From Rhizobium sp. BK602 (GTDB lineage Bacteria > Pseudomonadota > Alphaproteobacteria > Rhizobiales > Rhizobiaceae), in assembly GCF_014195095.1 (NCBI RefSeq), contig NZ_JACIBC010000009.1:62001-126000 (forward strand): 64,000 nucleotides of DNA, written 5' to 3'. The translations under genes and the position numbers were made by a program. Positions 32,991 to 41,437 of the stretch are shown in pieces. Position 1 is the first letter of the stretch, and each line of letters starts with the position of its first letter. Under the pieces are notes generated by a model. It saw nothing but the letters and a program-made list of their open reading frames with translations. It was not told the origin of the DNA and searched no databases.

Positions 32991-34091
32991 TCACCCCCGC
33001 AAAGTCGCGGGCTGCCCGATCCGCACGATATGCTGGTCCCAGGCGACATCGCTGTGCCGCCCCAGAAACTCCCCGCGATAGGACGATACCGCGAACCCAT
33101 GCGTAGCCGCGGCGATGCCGGCGGCATCCGCAACGCTTTCGACCTTCAGCACCTTTCCGGTCCTGGCATCCAGCGTCACGGATGTTCCGCCCACCGGCGA
33201 CGTCACGCCGACGAGATTGTCGGCGCGGTTGACGGCGATGGCGCCGACATAATTGCCGAGCGCGCGGGTGGTGTCGTCGGGCAGCGAGATGAAGGTCAGA
33301 TCCTCGCCCTGGGCGAAATGGCCGACGAGCGGCGGCAGGTCGTTGCGGTGCCCCTCATACTGGCAGGCGAACCAGATGCGGCCGGCGGCATCGATATCGA
33401 CGTGGCGGGTGGAGACCTGGGCGTATTGCGGCGGCAGGGCGTGCTTTTCGATCAGCCGGCCGCTGGCCGCGTCGATCAGCGTCAGCGACGGCTGCATATG
33501 GTCGAGATTGAGCTTGGTGCGGCCGAAATCCGGATGGGTCTCGATGCCGCCATTGGCGACGATCAGCAGCCGGCCGTCGTCGGAGACGGTCATGTCGTGC
33601 GGCCCGGTGCCGTAGGTCTCGTATTCTCCGATGCGGGCAAAGCGGTTGCGGGCGTCGTAGATGCCGATCATGCCCCTGTTGGCGTCGAAATCGTTCTCGC
33701 TGGCATAGAGCAGCGTGCCGTCCGGCGAGAACGTGCCGTGGCCGTAGAAGTGCCGGCCCTCGCGCGCGGTGATGACGATCGGCTCGCCCCTGTTCCAGGG
33801 GTCGAAGATCATCGCGTAGGTGCCGGGCCGGCGGGCGAAGGCGACGGTCTTGCCGGTCGCCTTCGAAAAAGCCATGCCATGGGCGCGCGCCGGCAGCGCC
33901 ACCCGGTCGACGATCTCACCGCGCTCGGTGACGGTCGCCACCGCGAAGGTGCCGTCGGGGGCGCGAAAGCCGGACGCATAGACAGCATCGGCCCGCTCAA
34001 GCGCCATCAGGGCGCCCGGCTTCAGGGCCGTCAGGAAGGTCAGCCCGGCGGCCTTGACGAAGGCTCTGCGGTCGATCAGCGCGCTGCGCAT
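32991..34091 (-). CDS. DUF1513 exported beta-propeller-like protein
   Basis: The 366-residue protein starts with a Tat-like leader (IDRRAFVKAAGLTFLTALKPGALMA), then repeats of propeller type: HFYGHGTFSPDGTLLYASEND, GPHDMTVSDDGRLLIVANGG and STRHVDIDAAGRIWFACQYEG. DUF1513 genes commonly sit with imelysins in iron-regulated loci, as here. It is the last gene of the operon starting at 38103, after a five-base gap. Probably periplasmic; the biochemical role is unknown. Confidence 0.87.
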   Translation of the reverse strand: MRSALIDRRAFVKAAGLTFLTALKPGALMALERADAVYASGFRAPDGTFAVATVTERGEIVDRVALPARAHGMAFSKATGKTVAFARRPGTYAMIFDPWNRGEPIVITAREGRHFYGHGTFSPDGTLLYASENDFDANRGMIGIYDARNRFARIGEYETYGTGPHDMTVSDDGRLLIVANGGIETHPDFGRTKLNLDHMQPSLTLIDAASGRLIEKHALPPQYAQVSTRHVDIDAAGRIWFACQYEGHRNDLPPLVGHFAQGEDLTFISLPDDTTRALGNYVGAIAVNRADNLVGVTSPVGGTSVTLDARTGKVLKVESVADAAGIAAATHGFAVSSYRGEFLGRHSDVAWDQHIVRIGQPATLRG

Positions 34092-34096
34092 GGTCG

Positions 34097-35218
34097 TCAG
34101 TCTCCGTCGGCGAAGGAGAAGCCGGCGGAAAGCCCGATGGCGCCGCCGTAATTGTCGCTGAAGCCGGTGGTGAGGTCGCGGGTCTCGGCAAGCAGCATGT
34201 CGATCTTGGCCCGGTCGGCGTCGCTGGCGATCGCCGCCTCGATATCGGGATTGATCGTCGGCGCGGTGGCGATCAGCCTGTCGAGGAGCGCGTCGATCTT
34301 GCCGGCCATGTCACGCTTGTCGGCGGGCAGGAGGTCGGCCATCCCGGCCTTTTGCCAGAGCGTCTTCAGCCCTTCGAGATTGCCGGTGAGCGAGGTCCAG
34401 GTGTTGCCGGAGCGCCAGTAGATCGCCATCTTCGGCCGCGCCGCGGTCGGATCGCCCTTGTAGAAGGTTTCCAGCCGCTGGTCGCGCACATTGCCGGCAC
34501 CATGCACGAGGATGCCGAGCAGCGCCGTCACCGCTTCCTTATCGTCCATGAACTCCTCGCTGTCCTTGCCGGGGTTCTTCCAGGATTTCTGCACGCCGTT
34601 TGGATCGTCCCATTCGTCGGCGATGTCCTTGGCGGTGGCCTCGATATTGCCGGCAATGGCGGCGCCATAGCGGCAGCGGAAGCTCTGCTTCTGCGAATTG
34701 AGGACATCCGAGCCGTTGCCGTAGAGCACATATTCGAGCGCCGTCAGGCTCATCAGCGCCACGCTCTTGCCGGCGACGGCCTCGACGGTGGTGTCGTGCT
34801 CGTCTGCCTTGGCGATCAGTGCCTGCACCTGCTTCAGGCCGACGCCCTTGCGATCGGGATAGAACAGGATGTGCTCGAAGCGGTTCTTCTCGATGATCGG
34901 TCCGGTCTGCACGATCTCGATGCGCGACCAGCTCTTGATCGTGTCGCCGAAGGCGGCGTGCGCGGCGGAAAGGCTCGCGGCGGAAGGATCGGCGCAGAGC
35001 GCCTTCATCGCAGTGGTGAGCTTCGAGGCACTCTCATGCATCGCCCGGTAGCCGGGACGGATGACGTCGTCGACCGCCTTCTGCAGGACACCCGGCACCG
35101 CTGCTTCGTTCAGGCCCGCGCCATTGGCCATCGCCTCCTGCGCACTGGCGGGAAGCGATAGGAGGCCGAGAAAAAGGCCGGCGGCGAGAGGCTTGGCAAG
35201 GAATGTCCAGGGACGCAT
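34097..35218 (-). CDS. Imelysin-family exported protein lacking the GxHxxE motif
   Basis: The 373-residue protein has a signal peptide (about 1-27, ending PASAQE) and the mostly helical imelysin/M75-like body (VLQKAVDDVIRPGYRAMHESASKL; LMSLTALEYVLYG). The GxHxxE metal motif seen in its operon partner at 36826 is not found; the corresponding region reads RIEIVQTGPIIEKNRFEH. It may bind iron or haem in the periplasm by other residues, or be a structural partner. Its ATG overlaps the stop of the di-heme gene by one base (TGATG). Confidence 0.87.
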   Translation of the reverse strand: MRPWTFLAKPLAAGLFLGLLSLPASAQEAMANGAGLNEAAVPGVLQKAVDDVIRPGYRAMHESASKLTTAMKALCADPSAASLSAAHAAFGDTIKSWSRIEIVQTGPIIEKNRFEHILFYPDRKGVGLKQVQALIAKADEHDTTVEAVAGKSVALMSLTALEYVLYGNGSDVLNSQKQSFRCRYGAAIAGNIEATAKDIADEWDDPNGVQKSWKNPGKDSEEFMDDKEAVTALLGILVHGAGNVRDQRLETFYKGDPTAARPKMAIYWRSGNTWTSLTGNLEGLKTLWQKAGMADLLPADKRDMAGKIDALLDRLIATAPTINPDIEAAIASDADRAKIDMLLAETRDLTTGFSDNYGGAIGLSAGFSFADGD

Positions 35219-36777
35219 CAGAGGGACTCCAGAAAGTTGATCAGCGCTTGCCTGTCGCCCTGCGGCAGGTTCGCGAATGCGGTGCGGGCTCTTTCGGCCT
35301 CTCCTCCATGCCAGAGGATGGCTTCGGTCAGCGTGCGGGCGCGGCCATCGTGCAGATAGGCCTGCCGGCCGCTCACCGTTTGCGTCAGGCCTATACCCCA
35401 GAGCGGTGGCGTCCGCCAATCGCGGCCGGATGCCACACCCACTGGCTGGCCGTCGGAGAGACCGTCACCCATGTCGTGCAGCAGGAAATCGGAATAGGGC
35501 CAGATCAGTTGGAAGGCCTGGGGAGCCTCCTTGCCGTCGCCATCCTTGAGGTCGTCCCGGGTGACGAATTTCGGCGTATGACAGGCAGCACAGCCGGTTC
35601 GATAGAACATCTCCTTACCGTGCAGCACATCCGGGAAGCTCGCCTTGCGGCGGGCGGGTACGGCAAGGTTTTCGGAATAGAAGGTGACGAGATCGAGGAT
35701 CGGGTCCGGCGCTTCCGTATCGCCGAGGCGTTTCTGCACGCCGGTCGGCATGGCGAGACAGCGCGCTTCCCTGGCCGTGCAATCGCCATGGGCGTCCGGG
35801 CGGTCGGGCGTGGAAATGCCGATATCGGCGGAAAAGGCGGCGGCCACCTGATCGCGCACGGTCGCATTCTGCGCCTTCCAGCCGAAGCGGCCAAGCGCGA
35901 GCTGGCCGGTGCGATGGTCGCGGACGATGGCGGCACGGCCGCGAATGCCGTCGCCGTCCCTGTCGTCGGGGTCGGCATGGGCGAGGATATCGGCCTCAGG
36001 AATGGCTTCGACCAGGCCGAGGCCGATCATTGGCGGCGCGACACGCGGTGAAAGCGTGGTCGTCTCGCCGAGCGGACCATAGGCGAGATCGGCCACGGCA
36101 TAATGCGGCTTGCGCAGCGTGACGGTTTCACCGCCCGCAAGCGCGATACTCTCGTCGCTATAGGTGACAGTCACCTTGCCCTCGGCGGCAAGGCCGGGCA
36201 CGGCCAGATCCTGCAACTGCACCCCATAGGTCGGGTCCGGAAAATTGATCACCTTGAAATCCTTGAGCGCCTGTTCCTCTTCCGGCGTGACTGCCGGCCG
36301 GGCGAGCCTCAAGACCATGGAGGTGGCCGGACCTCCCGCGGTCTCGAGCGGATGGCCGCGGCCGTCGCGGATATGACAGCTTTCGCAGGAGCGGGCGTTG
36401 AACAGCGGTCCCAGCCCGTCGGAGGCCTGGGTGGAGGAGGGGGCGGAGACCCAGAGCTTGCGGAAAAGCGCGTTGCCGAGGTGGAAATTCTGTTCGCGCT
36501 CCAGGCCGAGATTGGCCGAGGGCTGGGAGAAGATGGTGCGATTGACGGGGGCGACCGTCGTGGTCGCGCCGCTCTGCATCGCCTCATAGGGCTCGGCCTT
36601 GGAGAAATCCGCGGTCGGCCTGACGACATCGGCGACGCGCTTCGATTGCTCCGGCGTCAGATCGTTGCGGATGTTGGGAAAGTTCAGGACATCGGCGGCC
36701 GCCAGGGTGACGGCAAAAACCACAAAGCCCGCGGCGAGGGCGGGCAGCAGGGCGCGATGAGCCGGCATACGGATCAT
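35218..36777 (-). CDS. Exported di-heme cytochrome c, DUF1111 (thiol oxidoreductase-like)
   Basis: The 519-residue protein has an N-terminal hydrophobic export segment (about 8-28) and two CxxCH haem sites: CESCH at 131-135 and CAACH near residue 400. This spacing, with DGLGPLFNARSCESCH, is typical of the DUF1111 family, related to MauG/CcpA peroxidases. It may transfer electrons in periplasmic iron redox chemistry. Located between two imelysin genes, 48 bases after the first and overlapping the second. Confidence 0.9.
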   Translation of the reverse strand: MIRMPAHRALLPALAAGFVVFAVTLAAADVLNFPNIRNDLTPEQSKRVADVVRPTADFSKAEPYEAMQSGATTTVAPVNRTIFSQPSANLGLEREQNFHLGNALFRKLWVSAPSSTQASDGLGPLFNARSCESCHIRDGRGHPLETAGGPATSMVLRLARPAVTPEEEQALKDFKVINFPDPTYGVQLQDLAVPGLAAEGKVTVTYSDESIALAGGETVTLRKPHYAVADLAYGPLGETTTLSPRVAPPMIGLGLVEAIPEADILAHADPDDRDGDGIRGRAAIVRDHRTGQLALGRFGWKAQNATVRDQVAAAFSADIGISTPDRPDAHGDCTAREARCLAMPTGVQKRLGDTEAPDPILDLVTFYSENLAVPARRKASFPDVLHGKEMFYRTGCAACHTPKFVTRDDLKDGDGKEAPQAFQLIWPYSDFLLHDMGDGLSDGQPVGVASGRDWRTPPLWGIGLTQTVSGRQAYLHDGRARTLTEAILWHGGEAERARTAFANLPQGDRQALINFLESL

Positions 36778-36825
36778 GGGGGTCAGGGCGGCAGAACCCG
36801 GGATGGGTGCGGCCGCCCTCCTTCG

Positions 36826-38103
36826 TTACTTCTTGAAGACGGCGTTAGGATTATCCAGGCTGTCCGAACCTTCAAGCTTGATGGTGCCGAGATCGAGGGC
36901 GGCGACGACGCGCTGGATGCTCTTCGTCTGGTCGAGCAGGCCGTCGATCGCCTTCTGGACGGTGGCGTTGCCAACGGTGTTGCCCTCGGCGATCATCTGG
37001 TCGTATTTCTCGACCGTCTCGCCGCGGTGGACCATGGCCTTCATGGCGTCGAGCGTCGCCTTGAGCTTGCCTTCCATCTCCTTGTCGAGCGCCTTGTCCT
37101 TGGCGGCGACCAGGTCGTGCAGCGACGGGCCCTTCAGCTTCTTGCCGTCGATGCGCGTATAGGTACCGTTATAGGCGGCAGCGATGCCGATGGCGTCGTT
37201 GTTATGCGAGTTGTAGGTGTTGTCCGAGAAGCAATCATGCTCTTCTTCGGGATCGTGCAGCAGCAGGCCGAGCTTCATGCGCTCGCCGGCAAGTTCGCCG
37301 TAGGAGAGCGAGCCCATGCCGGTCAGGATGGCGGCGAGGCCGGCCTTCGGATCGGCTTCGACATGCTTGGTGGCCTCGCCCTCCGGCGTCCACTTCTCGG
37401 TCATTTCCTGAAGATCGGAAACCAGCAGCGTCGAGGCCGACTTCAGATATTCGGCGCGGCGGTCGCAATTGCCGTGCGTGCAATTCTTGAGATCGTAGTC
37501 CGTGGCCGGGCGTTCGCCGGCGCCGGGACCGGTGCCGTGCAGATCCTGACCCCAGAGCAGAAATTCGATGGCGTGATAGCCGGTCGCGACATTGGCTTCG
37601 ACGCCGCCGGCCTGATGCAGCGTGCCGGAGAGGAATTCCGGCGTCAGATGCGAGGCGTCGACATCCTTGCCGTTGATCTTGATCGTCTTGTTGGCGATGA
37701 CATTGGCGACATAGAGCGAATTCTCGTCGCTTTCGGTGCCGTAGGAGGCGTCGACATAGTCGATCAGGCCTTCGTCGAGCGGCCAGGAGTTCACCTTGCC
37801 TTCCCAGTCATCGACGATCGGGTTGCCGAAACGGTAGACTTCCGACTGCTGATAGGGAACGCGAGCCTTGATCCAGGCGGCCTGGGCGGCCTTCAGCGTC
37901 TTGTCGCTGGGATTGGCGAGGAGGGCGTCGATGGCCTTGTCCAGCGCCTTGGCCGTGATCAGCGAGTCCTCGTATTTGGCATGCGCGACTTCGGCATAGT
38001 GCTTGATGATCGCCGCCGGCTCGGGAGCCTTGGCGAGCGCCGGCAGGGCGGATGTGGCGACGGCCAGCGCCAGGGCGGCGCCGAAATGGATGTTCAGTTT
38101 CAT
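36826..38103 (-). CDS. Imelysin-family iron-regulated exported protein (EfeO/IrpA-like)
   Basis: The 425-residue protein has a cleavable signal peptide (MKLNIHFGAALALAVATSALPALA) and a helical imelysin domain with the conserved GYHAIE (Gly175, His177, Glu180; GxHxxE), the presumed iron site. It also has QQSEVYRFGNP and WPLDEGLIDYVD, typical of the family. It is the first gene of a four-gene operon and is preceded by AGGAGAGGAA before the ATG. Imelysins are iron-repressed in other bacteria. No canonical TGA-N9-TCA iron box is visible upstream. Confidence 0.93.
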   Translation of the reverse strand: MKLNIHFGAALALAVATSALPALAKAPEPAAIIKHYAEVAHAKYEDSLITAKALDKAIDALLANPSDKTLKAAQAAWIKARVPYQQSEVYRFGNPIVDDWEGKVNSWPLDEGLIDYVDASYGTESDENSLYVANVIANKTIKINGKDVDASHLTPEFLSGTLHQAGGVEANVATGYHAIEFLLWGQDLHGTGPGAGERPATDYDLKNCTHGNCDRRAEYLKSASTLLVSDLQEMTEKWTPEGEATKHVEADPKAGLAAILTGMGSLSYGELAGERMKLGLLLHDPEEEHDCFSDNTYNSHNNDAIGIAAAYNGTYTRIDGKKLKGPSLHDLVAAKDKALDKEMEGKLKATLDAMKAMVHRGETVEKYDQMIAEGNTVGNATVQKAIDGLLDQTKSIQRVVAALDLGTIKLEGSDSLDNPNAVFKK

Positions 38104-38148
38104 GTTCCTCTCCTGTGACGGCTGGGGCACCGCCTAAAACTTGGCGCT

Positions 38149-38181
38149 TGCTGTCATGTATTAAAAATAAACTGGTGTCAA
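38149..38181 (-). promoter_or_regulatory. Promoter candidate of the imelysin operon
   Basis: Read on the minus strand, a perfect TTGACA (38181-38176) is followed 15-17 bases later by an AT-rich stretch with TACATG-like -10 candidates (about 38160-38150). It lies about 72 bases before the ATG at 38103. The -10 is not convincing, so the assignment rests mainly on the -35. Confidence 0.4.
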
Positions 38182-38294
38182 ACGCTCTAGTTTATGACGA
38201 TTTTCTAAGGGAGGGCATTGAGGATCGTCACCGCACATCGATGATGTCTTTGCGTGAAAGCACAGGTGAGTGCGGGCCGGCGGGCGAGGTTGCC

Positions 38295-39584
38295 CTAGCC
38301 CTTGCGCTGTAGCCGGCAGAAGAAGAAGCCGTCGGTGTCCGTCGATGCCGGCGTCAGCGTAATGGTCTTGCCATCAGAGGATCGCGGCTTGGCGGCGTCG
38401 TGGCCGAACAGCTTGTCCCAGGCGCTCAGCGCTTCGATGACTTCGAAGTCGGGATTGTTGGCCGCGAAACGGTTGACCTGGGCCTCGTTTTCTTCCGGCA
38501 GCACCGAGCATGTGACGTAAAGGAGCGCGCCGCCGGGGCGGACGAATTCGCTGGCCTGGGCCAAGGCTTCCTGCTGCTGGCTGGTACGCTCGTCGAGATT
38601 CTTCTGGGTGAGGCGCCATTTCGTGTCGGGGCGGCGCCGCCATGTGCCCGTGCCGGTGCAGGGCGCGTCGACCAGCACCTTGTCGAATTTGCCGCGCAGG
38701 GCCAGCAGGTCGTTTCGTTCGTCATGGACCTGGACATTGCGCGTGCCGGCGCGCCTCAGGCGCTCGATGATCGGCGCCAGCCGCCGCCGATCGCTGTCGT
38801 AGGCGTGGACCTGGCCCTTATTGTGCATGGCTGCCGACATGGCGAGCGTCTTGCCGCCACCGCCGGCGCAATAGTCGAGCACCTGGTCGCCTTCCTCGGG
38901 CAGGACGAGATCGGCGACGATCTGCGATCCTTCGTCCTGAACCTCGAACCAGCCTTTCTGGAAGGAAAGCTCGGCGGTGACGTTGGGCAGGCGCGAGGCG
39001 CCTTCGCCGGCGGGAATGCGCATGCCGTAGCGGGCGATCTTCGAGGGCTGGGCTCCGGCGCGTTCCAGCGCCTTGACCGCCTTGTCGCGGTTCGCCTTCA
39101 GCGCGTTGGCGCGCAGGTCCAGCGTCGGCCGCTCGGCGAGCGCCTGCGCCTCGGCCAGCCAGCCGTCGCCGAAAGCCTGTTGGAAGGAGGGTTCGACCCA
39201 TTCGGGAACGTCGCCCTGGATATGGCGAGGTGCGTCATCGAGCTTGCGGGCGGCGAAGGAGGCCAGTGTCTCGGCGCTCGGCGGTGCGGGCGCGAATTTG
39301 TCGCCGTCGAGTTCGGCGGCCAGCGCTTCGGGCGTCAGGCCCCATTGGCGAAAGAGAACGGCATGCGCGAGCGCCGAGGGGCTGTCGTGGTCCATCAGCC
39401 AGGCATGCGACAGCCGCATGCGCAGGGCGTCGTAGACGATGTTGCCGATCGCGGCGCGGTCGCCGGAACCGGCAAAGCGGTGGGCAAGGCCCCAATCCTT
39501 CAGGGCATCGGCCACCGGTCGCTTGCGCGCTTCGATATCGGCAAGAACTTCGATGGCCCCCTGCAGCCGGCCGCCCAAACGCAT
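38295..39584 (-). CDS. RsmB/NOP-family RNA (cytosine-C5) methyltransferase
   Basis: The 429-residue protein has an N-terminal NusB-like helical region (AIEVLADIEARKRPVADAL) and a C-terminal SAM-dependent domain: LDYCAGGGGKTLA, VDAPCTGTG with one conserved Cys, and the catalytic Cys in VTCSVLPEEN. It most likely makes m5C967 in 16S rRNA as RsmB does; other targets cannot be excluded. Start at 39584 gives MRLGGRLQGAIEVL. It is monocistronic as far as can be seen; the rlpA gene lies 216 bases upstream. Confidence 0.9.
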   Translation of the reverse strand: MRLGGRLQGAIEVLADIEARKRPVADALKDWGLAHRFAGSGDRAAIGNIVYDALRMRLSHAWLMDHDSPSALAHAVLFRQWGLTPEALAAELDGDKFAPAPPSAETLASFAARKLDDAPRHIQGDVPEWVEPSFQQAFGDGWLAEAQALAERPTLDLRANALKANRDKAVKALERAGAQPSKIARYGMRIPAGEGASRLPNVTAELSFQKGWFEVQDEGSQIVADLVLPEEGDQVLDYCAGGGGKTLAMSAAMHNKGQVHAYDSDRRRLAPIIERLRRAGTRNVQVHDERNDLLALRGKFDKVLVDAPCTGTGTWRRRPDTKWRLTQKNLDERTSQQQEALAQASEFVRPGGALLYVTCSVLPEENEAQVNRFAANNPDFEVIEALSAWDKLFGHDAAKPRSSDGKTITLTPASTDTDGFFFCRLQRKG

Positions 39585-39800
39585 TACTGCTCTCCTGCTT
39601 GCGCGTGGCCCCGAAAATCACCGTGGATCGCCGGAAAGGCCGATGCGCCTGATCATGATCTTGCTGACAGCTCATCAATCCGCGCGAAGAAAGCACATGG
39701 CGGCGGATTATTGAGACGTCTCAACCGCGTGGTAGCCGCGATTGACGGAGAGAGCAAGCGTTACGCCGATATGCCGGGTCTTTCCCGGCCGATCCGCATA

Positions 39801-40169
39801 TTATTTGGAGGCGACGATCTCGTAGCAGACCTTGGCCGTGCCGGAGGAAACCATGCCGATGTCCTGTGCGGCTGCACGGGAAAGATCGAGGACGCGTCCC
39901 TTGATGAAAGGTCCGCGATCATTGATGCGGACGACGACGCTGCGGCCATTGTGACGGTTGGTGACCTTCAGACGGGTGCCGAAGGCAAGCGAGCGATGAG
40001 CGGCAGTAAGACGAGAGGAACTCATCCGTTCCCCGGAAGCAGTCTTGGTGGTTCCGCCGTACCATGATGCGCCCCCGCATCCCGTTGCTGCAAATGCATT
40101 CGTAGAAAGAATAGCAAAAGAGGCGGATATAGTCGCGGCGATCGCAATAGCACGTTTGATTTTCTTCAA
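39801..40169 (-). CDS. rlpA: RlpA-like septal ring lytic transglycosylase domain protein (minimal)
   Basis: The 122-residue protein has a signal peptide (about 1-27) and a single double-psi beta-barrel: GASWYGGTTKTASGERM, LTAAHRSLAFGTRLKVTN and VVVRINDRGPFIKGRVLDLS. The C-terminal SPOR domain of longer RlpA proteins is absent, so septal targeting would need another partner. It should cleave peptidoglycan glycan strands lacking stem peptides, if active. A 21-base palindrome lies 97 bases upstream of the start. Confidence 0.9.
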   Translation of the reverse strand: MKKIKRAIAIAATISASFAILSTNAFAATGCGGASWYGGTTKTASGERMSSSRLTAAHRSLAFGTRLKVTNRHNGRSVVVRINDRGPFIKGRVLDLSRAAAQDIGMVSSGTAKVCYEIVASK

Positions 40170-40564
40170 ACCGATTTTCCCTCAAGCAATTGAACTTGCG
40201 CCCAACAGGCGGCGGGGGCTTAAATCGGGCCAAAAATGGCGAAAAAGTGCCTCTGAAAATCACGGAATGTTACAGACTGTAACATTTGTGATATTGAAAT
40301 GCGAAGATGACCGGGAGTCCAAAAGCGCAATTCTTGGAAAAAACCTAATGGAATCAGTTAAAAACTGAATAAATTTTCTCGCACTTCCAATGCTGCGCCG
40401 GAGATCACAAAATTTGAAAAAATAATTTTCCGGCTTTGCCTTAATTGCTGCCGCATTTGTGCAATTTTAGAGATCGTTAACCATAAATATGGAGCAAATT
40501 GAACTAGGCTGCCTACCTTAGTAGGAATTTTCATGCGAAATTGGGGTTCGTAATCGCGGCGTTT
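40170..40564. other. AT-rich upstream region of rlpA
   Basis: This 395-base stretch is the most AT-rich in the window. It holds a perfect 21-base palindrome (40266-40286), a CtrA-like half site TTAACCAT (40477-40484), and GANTC methylation sites, for example within GGAGTCC near 40317. No gene is evident. It could drive rlpA leftward or encode a small RNA; neither is shown by sequence. Confidence 0.5.
40266..40286. promoter_or_regulatory. Perfect 21-base palindrome upstream of rlpA
   Basis: Arms AATGTTACAG (40266-40275) and CTGTAACATT (40277-40286) are exact reverse complements around a single A. The centre lies 107 bases upstream of the rlpA ATG. The high symmetry and AT-rich setting point to a binding site for a dimeric regulator. 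Confidence 0.65.
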
Positions 40565-41437
40565 TCAGCCCCGCCAGCGGCCCGATGTCCAGAGTTCGGC
40601 TAGCGACATGCGATAGTCCGGATAGCGGAAGAGGAAGCCGAGGGAGCGCAGTTTCGCGTTCGAAACCCGCTTGTTCTCGCCGTAGAAGGAACGCGTCATC
40701 GGCGTCAGTTCCGCCGTTTCGAAGGGCTGTTCCGGCGGCGGCTCGACGCCCATCAGGCGGGCGGCCTCGACGATGATATCCTGCGGCGCGTTCGGCTCGT
40801 CATCCGTGACATTATAGATACCGCCGAGGCTGCGGTCGGACAGGAACTTGGCGCAGGCGCCGATATCCTCGACGCGGATGCGGTTGAAAACCTGGTTGGC
40901 CTTGATCAGCCGCCGGGCGGTGCCCTTTTCCAGATTGCAGAAGGCGTTGCGGCCGGGGCCATAAATGCCGGCAAGCCGGAGCACCGCGACCGGGATGCCA
41001 AGCCGGATGCCGAGGCGCAGCCAGCCGTCCTCCGCCTCGACGCGTTCGACGGAGCGTTCGGAAACCGGGTGCAGCGACGTCTGCTCGCTCACCCACGCAC
41101 CCTTGTGATCGCCATAGACGCCGACGGTCGAGAGATAGCAGACCCATTCGAGCTTCGGCATCAGGGCGCGCAGATCGAGCTGCGCCAGCTTGAGCAGCGG
41201 ATCGCCCGATTTGCCGGGCGCGATCGACTGCACGAGATGTGTGGCGGATTTCATCGCTTCGGCCAGCGCCGGATCGAGCGCCTCGCCGTCGAAGACGAAA
41301 GCTTCCACGCCTTGGCCGGCCAGAAGCTCCGCCTTGTCGGCCGAGCGGGTCGTGCCGGATACGCGGATGCCGGAGCCGGCAAAGGCCTTGGCGATGGCCG
41401 TTCCCGAATAGCCGCAGCCGAAAATCATCACATGCAT
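40565..41437 (-). CDS. NAD-dependent epimerase/dehydratase-family protein (YeeZ-like)
   Basis: The 290-residue extended SDR-like protein begins MHVMIFGCGYSGTAIAKAFA, with GCGYSGTA as the nucleotide-binding loop, and has YLSTVGVYGDHKG and IYGPGRNAF. It lacks a clear Tyr-x-x-x-Lys pair, typical of the YeeZ group of unknown function. Its ATG overlaps the queG stop by one base (TGATG at 41439-41435), so it is translationally coupled to queG. Confidence 0.87.
   Translation of the reverse strand: MHVMIFGCGYSGTAIAKAFAGSGIRVSGTTRSADKAELLAGQGVEAFVFDGEALDPALAEAMKSATHLVQSIAPGKSGDPLLKLAQLDLRALMPKLEWVCYLSTVGVYGDHKGAWVSEQTSLHPVSERSVERVEAEDGWLRLGIRLGIPVAVLRLAGIYGPGRNAFCNLEKGTARRLIKANQVFNRIRVEDIGACAKFLSDRSLGGIYNVTDDEPNAPQDIIVEAARLMGVEPPPEQPFETAELTPMTRSFYGENKRVSNAKLRSLGFLFRYPDYRMSLAELWTSGRWRG

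Noticed and set aside
36103..38118. 671-codon plus-strand frame opposite the imelysin and di-heme genes
   Set aside because: Antisense to proteins with signal peptides, CxxCH and GxHxxE motifs; no recognisable features of its own.
38104..38294. Search for an iron-responsive TGA-N9-TCA or Irr-type box before the imelysin operon
   Set aside because: No match found in the 190 bases upstream; only a TTGACA -35 is visible, so iron control is not supported by a site.
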